A stretch of DNA of 64,000 nucleotides, taken from NCBI GenBank assembly GCA_004535785.1, contig SPIB01000002.1, forward strand, positions 412,320 through 476,319, read 5' to 3'. The stretch is from Gammaproteobacteria bacterium LSUCC0112. GTDB lineage: Bacteria; Pseudomonadota; Gammaproteobacteria; Pseudomonadales; Pseudohongiellaceae. A program made the position numbers and the translations under genes. This document shows, in pieces, positions 50,559 to 60,493 of the stretch. Each line of letters begins with the position of its first letter. Within the stretch, counting starts at the first letter, position 1. The notes below the pieces were generated by a model. It searched no databases. It saw only the letters and a program-made list of their open reading frames with translations, and was not told the origin of the DNA.

Positions 50559-53453
50559 TTACTGAACCAGTGGTTTGCCTGAAACGTCCAGTTCTTGCAT
50601 CGGATATCCCAGGTCGCGCAAATCACTCTCAATCACGGCCTTGTCTCCCACAACCAGAATAACCATGCGTTCAATCGGGAGTTTTTCCTGAGCAAGGGCA
50701 TTGATGTCTGCCTGTGTAATACTGTTGACGATACTGGTTTGTTGGGCAGCGACATCCGCAGGCAGGTCAAACTTGATCATTCTGCTTAAAAAGCCAGCTT
50801 TCTGAGCGGGTGTTTCATAGTTCAGTGCTTCCCGCTGGGTAATCGCTGCGCGCATAAAATCAAGTTCCTGTGTGCTGATGCCTTGCTCGCGATAGCCAAC
50901 AATCTCATTGACAAATTGCCGGACAGAATCAGCTGTACTGTCTTTCAACACACTAGATGACGCTGTAAATGGCCCTGCATAATCCGTGCTGGAGAAACTG
51001 CTGCGTGCGCCGTAGGTATACCCCTTGTCCTCTCTGAGGTTCAAATTGATGCGACTGGTAAACGCGGCACCAAGCACGTAATTCATCAAGGTACTTTGAT
51101 AATACTCACCAGTGGCGTCAAATCGCATATCAGTCACGTAGCCAATACGGATTTCAGATTGCGCAGCGCCGGGTTTATCCACCAGATACAGTCTTGTTTC
51201 GTTGACCTGTGTCGCTGGTGGGATGTCAGCAAGCGTTGGTGCAGTGTTTTGTAATCCATCCAAAAACCCTAAAGATTGCAATAAGGCAGTTTGCTCAACA
51301 TCACCCACGGCAACGACCTTTAATGCTGACGTGGCAAATGCGTCGCGGGCAAATGTCTGCACGTCGGCAAGCGTAATCGATTCGAGCGCTTCAACAGTCC
51401 CATCGCCGGGCACTGCAAACGGGTGGTTTTCGCCATACAGCAACGTGTTATAGACATTGTTGGCTATACTGTTGGGTTGTTGCTGAGCCGCTTGCAAGGA
51501 TTCGATCTGTTGTCGGCGTAAACGCTGCAGACTTTCGTCATTAAAATCCGATGCGAGCAAACGTTGTTCCAATAACAACAAGGTGGCGGGCAGGTTGTGA
51601 CTTAACGATGTCACAGTTACCGTCATGTTCTCCCTGCCAGCATTAACTGAAATACTGCTGCCAAGTTTTTGAAGGGCAATTTCAAACTGCTCAGCGCTGA
51701 GTTGCTGTGTGCCTTCGTTCATCATGGCTGCGGTCAAGGCTGCAAGACCGTATTTATCCGGTGGATTCAACAAATGTCCTCCGGCAAATTCAAACTGCAA
51801 GGTAACCGATGGTATTTCACTACTCTGCGATCCAATCACCTCTGCACCGTTTGCCAGTTGTGCTCTCCAGAACGGCGGAACGTCAAGCGCGGGTGCAGGA
51901 CCTGCTGGCGGTTGCACGGTGCGATCAAACTGATCGGTGACCGGTCGCGGTTCGAGTTCATCAAGCCTCGAATTGGCGATGGCCAGTGCTTCCTGCGGCG
52001 TAAAGTTATCCGGACGTGTAAAACCCTCCGGCTTCTCCTGTGTCAGCACACTCATCAGCACGGCGGGTTTGTCCGCCACATAGGTATTAAAGACCCTGAG
52101 TATATCGTCACGCGTCAGGTTGCGAATTGCCGCAATTTCAACGGGCAAATAATCGGGATTGTCGACCAGATAATCATACATGGCCAGGCGCGCAGCTTTG
52201 CCGGACACACTACTGAGTGCATTGATCAAGGCGGCTTCACTTTGCCCTTTAAAGGTCTCCAGATCGTCATCAGAAATGGAGTTGCTGTTAAACGCAGCGA
52301 TGAGTGCGCGTATTTCCTGTTCAAACTCAGCCAGTTCGGCACCGGGATAAGGTTGTACATCAAACCGTAACGATCCTGCCAACTCCAGACTACTGTGCGA
52401 TGCACTGGCTGCAATCGCCCGGTTGTTGACAACAAACTGTTTGTAAAACAATGAGTTCTTTCCATTGCCTATGATGCTGGCCAGCGCTTCCAGTGCGGTC
52501 CGATCAGGATGAGAGTACGGCACTGTTGGAAATGACATCGACAACATCGGAAAACGAACATAGCGGTCGACGTATGAGATATAGCGATCAGCGTCCAGTG
52601 TGACGGGTTCTGACTCTACTCTCTCCACGGCAGGACCAGCCGGGATGCTGCCAAAATACTTGTCAACCAACGCCAGCGCGGCGTGTTCCTCAAAATCACC
52701 AGCAATAATCAATGTGGCATTGTTGGGGCCATACCAGCGCAGGAAAAAATGTTTAAGATCATCCAGTGTTGCGGAATCGAGATCATCCAGATAACCAATC
52801 ACCGGCCAGGAATACGGATGCCCGGAGGGGTACATCGCTGCCAGCGTTTTCTCGTAAACAAGTCCATAGGCCCTGTTGTCGTAATTCTGGCCGCGTTCGT
52901 TTTTCACGGTGGCGCGCTGATTTTCAAATTTTTCCTGTGTTACGGCTTCCAATAAAAAGCCCATGCGATCGGCTTCAAGCCAGAGCACTGTCTCCAGCTG
53001 ATTGCCCGGAACCGTCTGGAAGTAATTGGTTCTGTCAGCATTAGTGCTGCCGTTCAGCGTGCCGCCGCTTTCCGTCACAATACGAAAATGCTCATCGTCA
53101 CCAATGTTGGCGGAACCCTGAAACATCATGTGTTCAAAAAAGTGTGCAAACCCTGAACGTTGCGGTTCTTCGCGAGCAGAGCCTACGTGGTAAGTAACGT
53201 TCAGGTGAACCAGCGGATCAGACTTGTCTTCGTGCAAAAGCACAGTCAGACCGTTGGGCAGAACATACTTTTTATAATCGATACGGATATCGCCTGCACT
53301 GCGTGTGACAACCTCGACGGGTTGAAACGCAGTGACAGCGGTCGCTATGTCAGAGACGGCACTGCTGCCCGCCGTCTCACCGGGGCCATTGTCATTGCCT
53401 GAGCACGCCATCAGGAAGGCTGCTGATGCAGCCAGAGTGAGCATACGAAACAT
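50559..53453 (-). CDS. M16 zinc peptidase, lipoprotein (pitrilysin-like)
   Basis: 964 residues: two tandem M16 domains. The lipoprotein signal has a lipobox LMAC with Cys17. The first domain has the inverted zinc motif HFFEH (His104, Glu107, His108); the second half is the inactive partner (LQFEFAGGHLLNPPDKYGLAA). It probably degrades peptides in the periplasm or at the outer membrane. The ATG at 53453, behind a G-rich ribosome site, gives the lipobox; upstream codons to 53546 do not. It is convergent with the yqj genes. Confidence 0.93.
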   Translation of the reverse strand: MFRMLTLAASAAFLMACSGNDNGPGETAGSSAVSDIATAVTAFQPVEVVTRSAGDIRIDYKKYVLPNGLTVLLHEDKSDPLVHLNVTYHVGSAREEPQRSGFAHFFEHMMFQGSANIGDDEHFRIVTESGGTLNGSTNADRTNYFQTVPGNQLETVLWLEADRMGFLLEAVTQEKFENQRATVKNERGQNYDNRAYGLVYEKTLAAMYPSGHPYSWPVIGYLDDLDSATLDDLKHFFLRWYGPNNATLIIAGDFEEHAALALVDKYFGSIPAGPAVERVESEPVTLDADRYISYVDRYVRFPMLSMSFPTVPYSHPDRTALEALASIIGNGKNSLFYKQFVVNNRAIAASASHSSLELAGSLRFDVQPYPGAELAEFEQEIRALIAAFNSNSISDDDLETFKGQSEAALINALSSVSGKAARLAMYDYLVDNPDYLPVEIAAIRNLTRDDILRVFNTYVADKPAVLMSVLTQEKPEGFTRPDNFTPQEALAIANSRLDELEPRPVTDQFDRTVQPPAGPAPALDVPPFWRAQLANGAEVIGSQSSEIPSVTLQFEFAGGHLLNPPDKYGLAALTAAMMNEGTQQLSAEQFEIALQKLGSSISVNAGRENMTVTVTSLSHNLPATLLLLEQRLLASDFNDESLQRLRRQQIESLQAAQQQPNSIANNVYNTLLYGENHPFAVPGDGTVEALESITLADVQTFARDAFATSALKVVAVGDVEQTALLQSLGFLDGLQNTAPTLADIPPATQVNETRLYLVDKPGAAQSEIRIGYVTDMRFDATGEYYQSTLMNYVLGAAFTSRINLNLREDKGYTYGARSSFSSTDYAGPFTASSSVLKDSTADSVRQFVNEIVGYREQGISTQELDFMRAAITQREALNYETPAQKAGFLSRMIKFDLPADVAAQQTSIVNSITQADINALAQEKLPIERMVILVVGDKAVIESDLRDLGYPMQELDVSGKPLVQ

Positions 53454-53610
53454 AAATAACCCCCCGGAAGTTGATGGTCTGAATATTTTCACAACAACAG
53501 CGGAATAACAATGGCCACCGCAATTGCGGTGCCGTAAACGCAGCAATGCCTTTTGACACCGCTTTCTGCTAGTATGCGCGCCTTAATTTATCGCCAGTAT
53601 CGAGTCTCCC

Positions 53611-55194
53611 GTGATTTCCACCGCTAACCTCACCATGCAGTTCGGATCCAAACCTCTGTTCGAGAATGTGTCCGTTAAATTCGCCAAAGGCAAACGATAT
53701 GGTTTGATTGGCGCTAACGGTTGTGGCAAGTCCACCTTTATGAAAATTCTGGGTGGCGACCTGGTGCCGACCAGCGGACAGGTCATGCTGGAGCCCGATG
53801 TTCGTTTGGGCAAACTGAGACAGGATCAGTTTGCCTATGAACAATTTACCGTTCTGGATACGGTGATCATGGGGCACGAAGAGTTGTGGCGGGTCAAGTC
53901 TGAACGCGACCGCATTTATGCGCTGGAAGACATGACCGAAGAAGAAGGCATGGCCGTCGCTGAACTTGAAGAACCTTTTGCCGAAATGGATGGGTACACG
54001 GCGGAATCACGCGCCGGTGAGCTGCTGCTAGGTTTGGATATCCCGCTTGAACAACATACCGGCCTGATGAGCGCCATCGCTCCCGGCTGGAAATTGCGGG
54101 TACTGCTGGCTCAGGCATTGTTCTCCGATCCGGATGTATTATTACTGGACGAACCGACCAACAACCTCGATATCAATACCATTCGCTGGCTGGAACAGGT
54201 GCTGAATCAACGCGACAGCACCATCATCATCATCTCGCATGACCGACACTTTCTGAACGCGGTGTGTACCAATATCGCGGACATGGACTACGGCGAACTC
54301 AGGGTTTATCCCGGCAACTATGATGATTTCATGATGGCCTCCACGCAGGCGCGTGAACGCCTGCTGAGCGAAAATGCCAAGAAAAAATCACAGATTTCCG
54401 AGTTGCAGGCGTTTGTCAGCCGCTTCTCTGCCAACGCGTCAAAAGCCAAACAAGCTACGTCCCGTGCGCGTCAGATAGAAAAAATCCAGTTGGAAGACGT
54501 CAAACCCTCCAGCCGTGTCAGTCCCTATATTCGTTTTGTGGAAAACAAGCGATTACACCGACAGGCATTGATCATGGAAAACGCGGGCAAGGCCTTTGAC
54601 AAACCCTTGTTCTCCAAGCTCGGCCTACAGATTGAAGCTGGCGAACGTGTTGCCATCATTGGGCCCAATGGGGCCGGTAAAACCACACTGCTGCGCTGCA
54701 TGATGCAGGAAGTTGCTCTGGACAGCGGCAAACTCAAGTGGGCAGAGCAGGCAGACATTGGTTATTTTGCTCAGGATCACAGCGGTGAGTTTGTTGAGCA
54801 GATTTCACTGTTTGACTGGATGAAACAATGGACCAAAGGTGATCAGCAACTGGTGCGTTCTGCCTTGGGTCGGATGTTGTTCTCCAACGATGACGTCAAC
54901 AAAACCCTGCCCGTACTGTCAGGTGGTGAAAAAGCACGTATGTTGTTTGGCAAGTTCAGTCTGATCAATCCTAACGTGTTGTTGATGGATGAACCGACCA
55001 ACCACCTCGATATGGAATCGATCGAAGCCTTGAACCTTGCGCTGGAGAACTACTCCGGCACGTTGATATTTGTCAGCCATGACCGGGAGTTTGTCAGTTC
55101 ATTGGCCACGCGTATTATCGATATGCAGCCATCCGGTTTGGTCGACTTCAAGGGCAACTACGAAGACTATCTGAGGAGCCAGGGTATATTTTGA
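53611..55194 (+). CDS. ybiT: ABC-F family ATPase YbiT
   Basis: A 527-residue soluble ATPase with two ABC domains, each with Walker A ([18 protein letters not shown]) and Walker B ([22 protein letters not shown]), joined by the linker rich in Lys/Arg. ABC-F proteins bind the ribosome E site. [21 protein letters not shown] at the start is that of YbiT. The start is GTG at 53611. It stands alone. Confidence 0.93.
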   Translation: MISTANLTMQFGSKPLFENVSVKFAKGKRYGLIGANGCGKSTFMKILGGDLVPTSGQVMLEPDVRLGKLRQDQFAYEQFTVLDTVIMGHEELWRVKSERDRIYALEDMTEEEGMAVAELEEPFAEMDGYTAESRAGELLLGLDIPLEQHTGLMSAIAPGWKLRVLLAQALFSDPDVLLLDEPTNNLDINTIRWLEQVLNQRDSTIIIISHDRHFLNAVCTNIADMDYGELRVYPGNYDDFMMASTQARERLLSENAKKKSQISELQAFVSRFSANASKAKQATSRARQIEKIQLEDVKPSSRVSPYIRFVENKRLHRQALIMENAGKAFDKPLFSKLGLQIEAGERVAIIGPNGAGKTTLLRCMMQEVALDSGKLKWAEQADIGYFAQDHSGEFVEQISLFDWMKQWTKGDQQLVRSALGRMLFSNDDVNKTLPVLSGGEKARMLFGKFSLINPNVLLMDEPTNHLDMESIEALNLALENYSGTLIFVSHDREFVSSLATRIIDMQPSGLVDFKGNYEDYLRSQGIF

Positions 55195-55276
55195 TTGGCT
55201 GAGTGTCATGGATTCGTAAATCTGTCATTTAACGCCACTAGGATGCGTGGATACTCACAAACAACGGATTCCAGCC

Positions 55277-56710
55277 ATGATTAAATCATTAATGCCTGTT
55301 GCCGGATGCCACGGCTCAAAAAAAATTCTGTGCCTGGCGCTGGCGGCACTGCTGTCTACGCCAGCGTTTGGACAGAACACGCTGGTCCCGGCCGGTCAGA
55401 ACCCCTACCAGCCGGATGCCTTTCCGGACAGAATCATACTCACCGCAACACAAAACCCGGCAATCAGCCAATCTGTCAGTTGGCGTACCCATGCTGCGGT
55501 CACTGATAGTTATGCACAAATCAGTATCGCGGGTGACTCCCCTGCCTTGCACCTCACAGCAGAACTTGTTAAAAGCAACAATTCAACACTGAACACCATG
55601 AACGGTGAAGGCCGGCATCATCAGGTGGTATTTGAGAATCTGGCGCCTGACACCCTGTACGCATACCGGGTCCGGGGTGATGAAACCTGGAGCGAGTGGT
55701 TTCAGTTTCGTACGGCATCAGATGATACTTGCCCGCATACCGCCATCTATTTTGGTGATGCACAGAACGCTGTAAAAGCGCATTTCTCCCGGGTGATTCG
55801 TGAAGCCTTCAGCACCGCACCCAGAGCGCAGGTGATGGTGCATGCCGGCGATCTGGTCAACTCCAGTGCCGGTGATAACCATGATGATGAATGGGGTGAA
55901 TGGTTTGATGCCGGCAGTTTTATCAACAGCATGATTGTTAACGTCGCTGCGCCGGGTAACCACGAATACCGGGCTCAGGAGTCAGGTCCTCGGTTGCTGA
56001 TCCCGCAATGGCCCGTACACTTGCCGGCAGCAGGTAATGGGCCTGCTGAATTGATGAGTACCGTTTTTTACATGGACTATCAGGGAGTACGCTACATCGC
56101 GCTCGACTCTCAGCAGGCCTTGCAGAGCGACGAAATGATGCAGGTTCAGGCGATCTGGTTGCGTGAAACCTTGAGCAACAACCCGAACAACTGGACGGTG
56201 GTCACCTATCACCACCCGATGTTCTCGGTGTCACTTGGCAGAGATAATCCGCGCTTGCGCGAACACTGGCAGCCAGTGTTTGATGAGTTTAATGTTGATC
56301 TGGTCCTGCAAGGACATGACCACACCTATGGTCGCGGAGAAAATGTGGCATCAGGCGCCTCCGGTCAATTAAACGGCGTGGGCCCCATATATGTGGTCTC
56401 GGTGTCTGGCCCAAAAATGTATGTGATCGGCGATTCAGCACCCGAGACGATGGACAGGTTGGCTGAAGACACGCAGTTGTTTCAGGTTATAGAGTTTACG
56501 CCAGAGAAAATTATCTATCAGGCGCGCACTGTCACCGGCCAATTGTATGATGCGTTTGATATTGAACGACAGGCAGATGGCAGCAAACGCGTGATCGACA
56601 AACGTCCTGACACACCACAACGCTTGTGCACCAATCCGGAAGAACGAACAGGCTCCAGTTGCTGGGGCGGCAACAGTCATACAGAACTCGATCTGGACCA
56701 CGCGCATTGA
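55277..56710 (+). CDS. exported purple-acid-phosphatase-like metallophosphoesterase
   Basis: 477 residues. A signal peptide of about 34 residues is followed by a fibronectin-like N-terminal domain (about 45-145, YAYRVRGDETWSEWFQFRT). The calcineurin-like domain carries VHAGDLVNSS, GNHEYR, YHHPMFS and QGHDHTYGRG, which supply the di-metal ligands. The start ATG at 55277 is favoured over an in-frame GTG at 55247 because of GGATT. The substrate is a phosphate ester. Only 16 bases separate it from the PHP-domain gene, a probable two-gene unit. Confidence 0.87.
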   Translation: MIKSLMPVAGCHGSKKILCLALAALLSTPAFGQNTLVPAGQNPYQPDAFPDRIILTATQNPAISQSVSWRTHAAVTDSYAQISIAGDSPALHLTAELVKSNNSTLNTMNGEGRHHQVVFENLAPDTLYAYRVRGDETWSEWFQFRTASDDTCPHTAIYFGDAQNAVKAHFSRVIREAFSTAPRAQVMVHAGDLVNSSAGDNHDDEWGEWFDAGSFINSMIVNVAAPGNHEYRAQESGPRLLIPQWPVHLPAAGNGPAELMSTVFYMDYQGVRYIALDSQQALQSDEMMQVQAIWLRETLSNNPNNWTVVTYHHPMFSVSLGRDNPRLREHWQPVFDEFNVDLVLQGHDHTYGRGENVASGASGQLNGVGPIYVVSVSGPKMYVIGDSAPETMDRLAEDTQLFQVIEFTPEKIIYQARTVTGQLYDAFDIERQADGSKRVIDKRPDTPQRLCTNPEERTGSSCWGGNSHTELDLDHAH

Positions 56711-56726
56711 TGCCGGGAGCAACCGT

Positions 56727-58190
56727 ATGAAAACGTTTCAAGTGTTAGGCTCAGTGTTGGTTATCACATCAACCACCGTTTTTCTGATCACCAACAGTGC
56801 ATCAATCAGCGGGAATCAGGACACTGAAGAACGCTGGTTGGCGGGTGATCACCATGTGCACAGCCGATACAGTGTGGGCTGGAATCAGGAAACCAATCCG
56901 CCCACGCCGGTGCTGGCGGGCGATGCCATCTATCCCATTCCGATGAACGCCCTGATGGCACGAAATTATGGTCTGGACTGGATGGTAAGCACTGATCATG
57001 GCGGGCCCAATCACTCGAAAGTAAACCGTGACTATGCATACCCCGAGTTGCTTCAGGCGCGTCAGGCTGTCCCTGAAGTGATGTTGTTTTACGGTATGGA
57101 ATTTGACACCCCTGCGGCCGACCACTCCAGCATTATTGTGCCGTATTCCGACCATGAGGCAGATCACCTGTTCAGTATTGAGTCGACATTTGCCAAACGT
57201 GAACCTTGGCCAGCAGACGCCAGTTGGGATACCGAACCCCGCATGTTGGACGCGTTACGTGCCATGGCACAGTTATCTCCTGCGCCGTTGTTGATTGCGC
57301 ATCATCCCTCGCGCTCAGCAACGGACCTGGCTGTGTATGGCACAACAACACCCGCAGAACTCAGAGCCTGGAACAGTGTTGCGCCCAATGTTGCAGTGGG
57401 CATGGAAGGTTCTCCCGGGCATCAGGCCGCCGCGTTGCGTCAACAACCACTGACCAGCGCAGCCGAGAACGACAACAGCGATGCCGCTCGCGGTGGTTAT
57501 GGTCGTTTTCCAACCATGGGTGGTTATGACCAAATGACCGCTCAGCTGGGTGGATTCTGGGATTCCATGCTTGCTGAAGGACGGCACTGGTGGATTACTG
57601 CCAACTCTGACAGCCATCGACACTGGCGTGAGGGTGGTTCTGACTTCTGGCCGGGCGAGTATTCTAAAACCTACATTAAAGCGCAAAAGGATCACCACTC
57701 GATTCTGGAATCATTCCGCCAGGGTCGCGTGTTTGTCACCACGGGTGATTTGATTTCTGAACTCGGGTTTACAGCGTCGGTGGCTGATAATTCCACCGAT
57801 ATTGGTGGCACGCTCAGCGTCAGCCGAAATTCAACAGTCACCGTTGATATTACTTTCTGTCAGCCAGCATCCCCCAACGCCAATGGAGATTCCCCTATTG
57901 TTCAGCGGGTCGATCTGATTGTGGGTGATGTCACGGGTGTGTTTGCTGATACAGCCACGTCATCCACGGCGGGCACGCGGGTTGTTGAACGTTTTGATGC
58001 GGATGACTGGCGCGCAGAAAACGGCTGCTTTGCCATGTCGTACACACTGCCCTCTGTATCCGCACCGATTTACCTGCGAGTTCGTGGCACTAATACATCT
58101 GAACTTGAGCCGGAGATTGATGCGCGCGGTGAAGATCCTTGGCAAGATCTTTGGTTTTACTCAAATCCAATCTTTGTTGAGGTGAACTGA
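56727..58190 (+). CDS. exported PHP-domain hydrolase-like protein
   Basis: A 487-residue protein with an N-terminal hydrophobic segment (about 5-27) and a PHP-type metal site: GDHHVHSRYS (about 41-50), STDHGGPNH, HHPSRSA and NSDSHRHW. These histidine and aspartate motifs fit a metal-dependent phosphoesterase. A C-terminal beta domain follows (about 350-485). It is co-transcribed with the phosphatase-like gene, hinting at joint phosphate-ester processing outside the cytoplasm. Confidence 0.8.
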   Translation: MKTFQVLGSVLVITSTTVFLITNSASISGNQDTEERWLAGDHHVHSRYSVGWNQETNPPTPVLAGDAIYPIPMNALMARNYGLDWMVSTDHGGPNHSKVNRDYAYPELLQARQAVPEVMLFYGMEFDTPAADHSSIIVPYSDHEADHLFSIESTFAKREPWPADASWDTEPRMLDALRAMAQLSPAPLLIAHHPSRSATDLAVYGTTTPAELRAWNSVAPNVAVGMEGSPGHQAAALRQQPLTSAAENDNSDAARGGYGRFPTMGGYDQMTAQLGGFWDSMLAEGRHWWITANSDSHRHWREGGSDFWPGEYSKTYIKAQKDHHSILESFRQGRVFVTTGDLISELGFTASVADNSTDIGGTLSVSRNSTVTVDITFCQPASPNANGDSPIVQRVDLIVGDVTGVFADTATSSTAGTRVVERFDADDWRAENGCFAMSYTLPSVSAPIYLRVRGTNTSELEPEIDARGEDPWQDLWFYSNPIFVEVN

Positions 58191-58461
58191 AACATTGCCA
58201 AAAAGATCATTGTTGATCATTAAACGTGGAAGGTTCATTTGGGCCAGTTGTACCTGTCCGGCAACTGCCCTAAAGGCAACAAGCAGATACTTTTAAAAAT
58301 AAAAATGAAGACCGATATCTGAACATCTCCCCCCGCAATTGGCTATTCAGGATGGCTCTAAGTTTATGGCTGATCATGAATATTTGTGACTCGGCTGTTA
58401 CACTCCTTCTCCTTACCCATTGGCTTACGGGCAACAAGCCCAGCGACAACCGGATAACTGA

Positions 58462-59085
58462 ATGGCCAAGCTCTATTTTCGTTATGGTGCAATGAACAGC
58501 GGGAAAAGCACGTCCTTGTTACAGGCTGCTTTTAATTATGAAGAACGTGGTCATGCAGTACTGATCACCAAGCCCGCAGTCGATGCCAAGGGCGATAACA
58601 AGGTACTGTCCCGTTTAGGCGTCAGCCGTGCCGTGGATTTTATCGTTGAGCCTCACGCGAATATGCGCGCAGCATTTATCAGCGCCCAGCAAGCGGCTCT
58701 GGCCAAGCACGGCAAACCTGTCAGTTGTCTGTTTGTTGATGAAGCCCAGTTTTTGTCTGAAGTTCAAGTCGATGATCTGATCAAGATTGTGTTGATCGAC
58801 AACATCCCCGTTATTGCCTACGGTATCCGCACCGATTTTCTAACGGTGGCGTTTCCGGGCAGCCGTCGCTTGTTGGAAATAGCCCACACGATTGAAGAGC
58901 TGAAAACAATCTGCCGTTGTGGTCGCAAAGCCATGTTCAGCGCGCGCAAAAACGGCACTGAGTTTGTGTTCGATGGCCAGCAGATTGCCATCGAAGGAAT
59001 TAGCGCAAGTTATGAGTCTTTATGCGGCAACTGTTATCTTCAGGAAAGCGGGGGGATTTTGGCTGGGCGCAACCGGCATGATTGA
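58462..59085 (+). CDS. tdk: thymidine kinase, class II
   Basis: A 207-residue enzyme that phosphorylates thymidine to dTMP. It has a P-loop GAMNSGKST at residues 9-17, DEAQFLS for magnesium and base binding, the lasso-like YGIRTDFL segment, and four zinc cysteines in ICRCG and LCGNC. The ribosome site is weak. The 270 bases before it contain no gene. A cluster of hairpins follows. Confidence 0.96.
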   Translation: MAKLYFRYGAMNSGKSTSLLQAAFNYEERGHAVLITKPAVDAKGDNKVLSRLGVSRAVDFIVEPHANMRAAFISAQQAALAKHGKPVSCLFVDEAQFLSEVQVDDLIKIVLIDNIPVIAYGIRTDFLTVAFPGSRRLLEIAHTIEELKTICRCGRKAMFSARKNGTEFVFDGQQIAIEGISASYESLCGNCYLQESGGILAGRNRHD

Positions 59086-59088
59086 TTT

Positions 59089-59159
59089 GCAATCCGCTGC
59101 GGCGGATTGCTCACCCCTGCGGGGCGCCTTGGCAGGCGTCCTGATTGCGTTGCAATCAG
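59089..59159. repeat. cluster of four perfect hairpins after tdk
   Basis: In order: 59089-59110 GCAATCCGC-TGCG-GCGGATTGC; 59114-59124 CCCC-TGC-GGGG; 59125-59138 CGCCT-TGGC-AGGCG; 59141-59159 CTGATTGC-GTT-GCAATCAG. The outer two share GCAATC/GATTGC and could also pair with each other. This resembles a REP/BIME-like element or an RNA-stabilising 3' structure. It lies between tdk and a tRNA gene. Confidence 0.7.
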
Positions 59160-59201
59160 TCGAACATGGGCAGTTTGAATCGTAGCCAGGTAAACCGGAA
59201 T

Positions 59202-59236
59202 AAAAAAAGGGGTTGTCTTTTGGACAGCCCCTTTTT
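59202..59236 (-). terminator. bidirectional terminator of tRNA-Arg and tdk
   Basis: GGGGTTGTC (59209-59217) pairs with GACAGCCCC (59223-59231), flanked by seven A and five T, so it works from both sides. It lies seven bases past the tRNA 3' end. Confidence 0.88.
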
Positions 59237-59242
59237 CTATTC

Positions 59243-59319
59243 TGGTGCACCCGGCATGATTCGAACATGCGACCACCTGATTCGTAGTCAGGTACTCTAT
59301 CCAGCTGAGCTACGGGTGC
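59243..59319 (-). tRNA. tRNA-Arg (anticodon ACG)
   Basis: A 77-base minus-strand gene, from GCACCCG to the encoded CCA end. The anticodon stem CCTGA/TCAGG encloses CTACGAA, giving ACG. The D arm (AGCTCAGCTGGATAGAGT) and the T arm with TTCGAAT are standard. ACG is the wobble-A tRNA (modified to inosine by TadA) that reads CGU, CGC and CGA. Confidence 0.97.
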
Positions 59320-59330
59320 GTAGGGCGCGT

Positions 59331-59358
59331 ATTATATATAACTCGGCGGATTTGCAAA
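59331..59358 (-). promoter_or_regulatory. promoter of tRNA-Arg
   Basis: On the minus strand TTTGCA (59353-59358) and a perfect TATAAT (59331-59336) are separated by 16 bases. A GC-rich stretch (ACGCGCCC) follows the -10, the mark of a stringently controlled stable-RNA promoter. Confidence 0.65.
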
Positions 59359-59447
59359 GCCCTTTTTTGCAGTCTCTGCAAATTTCCACGGATTAGTTGG
59401 GTCATGTTACTATCAGCTCATGGTTCAACTCACTGGATGGTCTCATT

Positions 59448-59873
59448 ATGGCAGTTAATTTCAAACAACATCTCGGCGCCCTGCTTTTCACTGGTATTGT
59501 GGCCTTCAGTGCGCCGGCCATGGCGGATTATGATCGTGGCATGGCGGCATTGCAGTCTGGTAATTATCGTGTTGCCATCATGGAGTTTACGGATGCGGCA
59601 CAAACCGGCCACGCTGCCTCACAACAGAAGCTTGGTGACATCTATCGTTTGGGCCAAGGCACGACACCTGATCTTGTGCAGGCAATCAAATGGTTAACCC
59701 TTGCTTATCTTAACGGTATGCGTGAGACCTTGCCTGCCCTTGAGATGCTGCGTGACAGCGTGTCGGAATCTGAACTGGTAGAGGGAGAACAGCTGGCTCT
59801 GCAGTGGCTGGAAGATGCAAACAGAGTGATGTTTGCCGATGACGATACCAGCTCTTTGTACGAACAGAATTAA
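59448..59873 (+). CDS. exported Sel1-repeat protein
   Basis: A 141-residue protein: signal peptide (ending ...APAMA, about residue 26), then about two Sel1-like repeats (GNYRVAIMEFTDAAQTGHAAS...GDIYRLGQG, NLVQ-like IKWLTLAYLNG). The ATG at 59448 gives the signal peptide; upstream codons to 59397 do not. It is the first of three tandem Sel1 genes. Sel1 repeats form right-handed solenoids that bind proteins. Confidence 0.82.
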   Translation: MAVNFKQHLGALLFTGIVAFSAPAMADYDRGMAALQSGNYRVAIMEFTDAAQTGHAASQQKLGDIYRLGQGTTPDLVQAIKWLTLAYLNGMRETLPALEMLRDSVSESELVEGEQLALQWLEDANRVMFADDDTSSLYEQN

Positions 59874-59887
59874 GCGAAATCCTTGTC

Positions 59888-60493
59888 GTGCTGGCGAAAA
59901 GTCGTTTTTATCTGAGGGTGCTGTCACTGCTGGTGCTGACCAGTTCGTTTGGCAATGCCTTGGCACAAACACCGGCAGATTTGTCGCAGTTGATGCGTCA
60001 GGGTGAGAGCGGCGATGCTACGGCCCAATTTGAGCTGGGCAATCGTTATCTGAATGGCACGGGTGTCGAACAGGATAATTTTGAAGCATTACGTTGGTTC
60101 ACACTGGCGGCCGAGCAGGAAAACCGTAACGCGCAGTACAATATTGCGGTGATGTACCTCAATGGCATTGGCGTGATCAAAGATGCCGAACAAGCTATCG
60201 CCTGGTTTTTGCGTGCTGCAGAAAATGGCGATCCTCCCTCGCAATTTACCCTTGGTATCGCCTTGTTTAATGGTCAGTTGGGCGTGCCACAAAATACAGC
60301 CGAAGCGTACAAGTGGTTTACGCTGGCAGGCGCTGCCGGGCACCAGAGCGCAGCAGCGAATGCGGTGCTGGTTCAGGAGTTGTTGCCTCCCGATGAGGTG
60401 ATGGCGATGCAGGAAGAAGCCAAAGCCTGGATAGCTGCATACAAGGCTCGGCAGTCTCCGCCTGTCGCCGACGTAACCGAGCAGCAACCATGA
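59888..60493 (+). CDS. exported Sel1-repeat protein
   Basis: 201 residues: signal peptide (ending ...GNALAQ), then three to four Sel1 repeats (AQFELGNRYLNGTGVEQD, AQYNIAVMYLNGIGVIKD, SQFTLGIALFNGQLGVPQN) and a charged tail. The start is GTG at 59888, without a strong ribosome site. It overlaps the next gene by ATGA. Confidence 0.85.
   Translation: MLAKSRFYLRVLSLLVLTSSFGNALAQTPADLSQLMRQGESGDATAQFELGNRYLNGTGVEQDNFEALRWFTLAAEQENRNAQYNIAVMYLNGIGVIKDAEQAIAWFLRAAENGDPPSQFTLGIALFNGQLGVPQNTAEAYKWFTLAGAAGHQSAAANAVLVQELLPPDEVMAMQEEAKAWIAAYKARQSPPVADVTEQQP

Noticed and set aside
51669-52370. Plus-strand frame of 233 codons
   Set aside because: Antisense to the M16 peptidase gene; composition unlike a real protein.
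53540-53600. TTGACA near the ybiT start as a -35 box
   Set aside because: No -10 box at a suitable distance; an extended -10 (TGCTAGTAT) is possible but not convincing.
58211-58225. Palindrome GATCA-TTGT-TGATC after the PHP gene
   Set aside because: A short A+T-rich dyad with no T-run and no clear role; may be chance.
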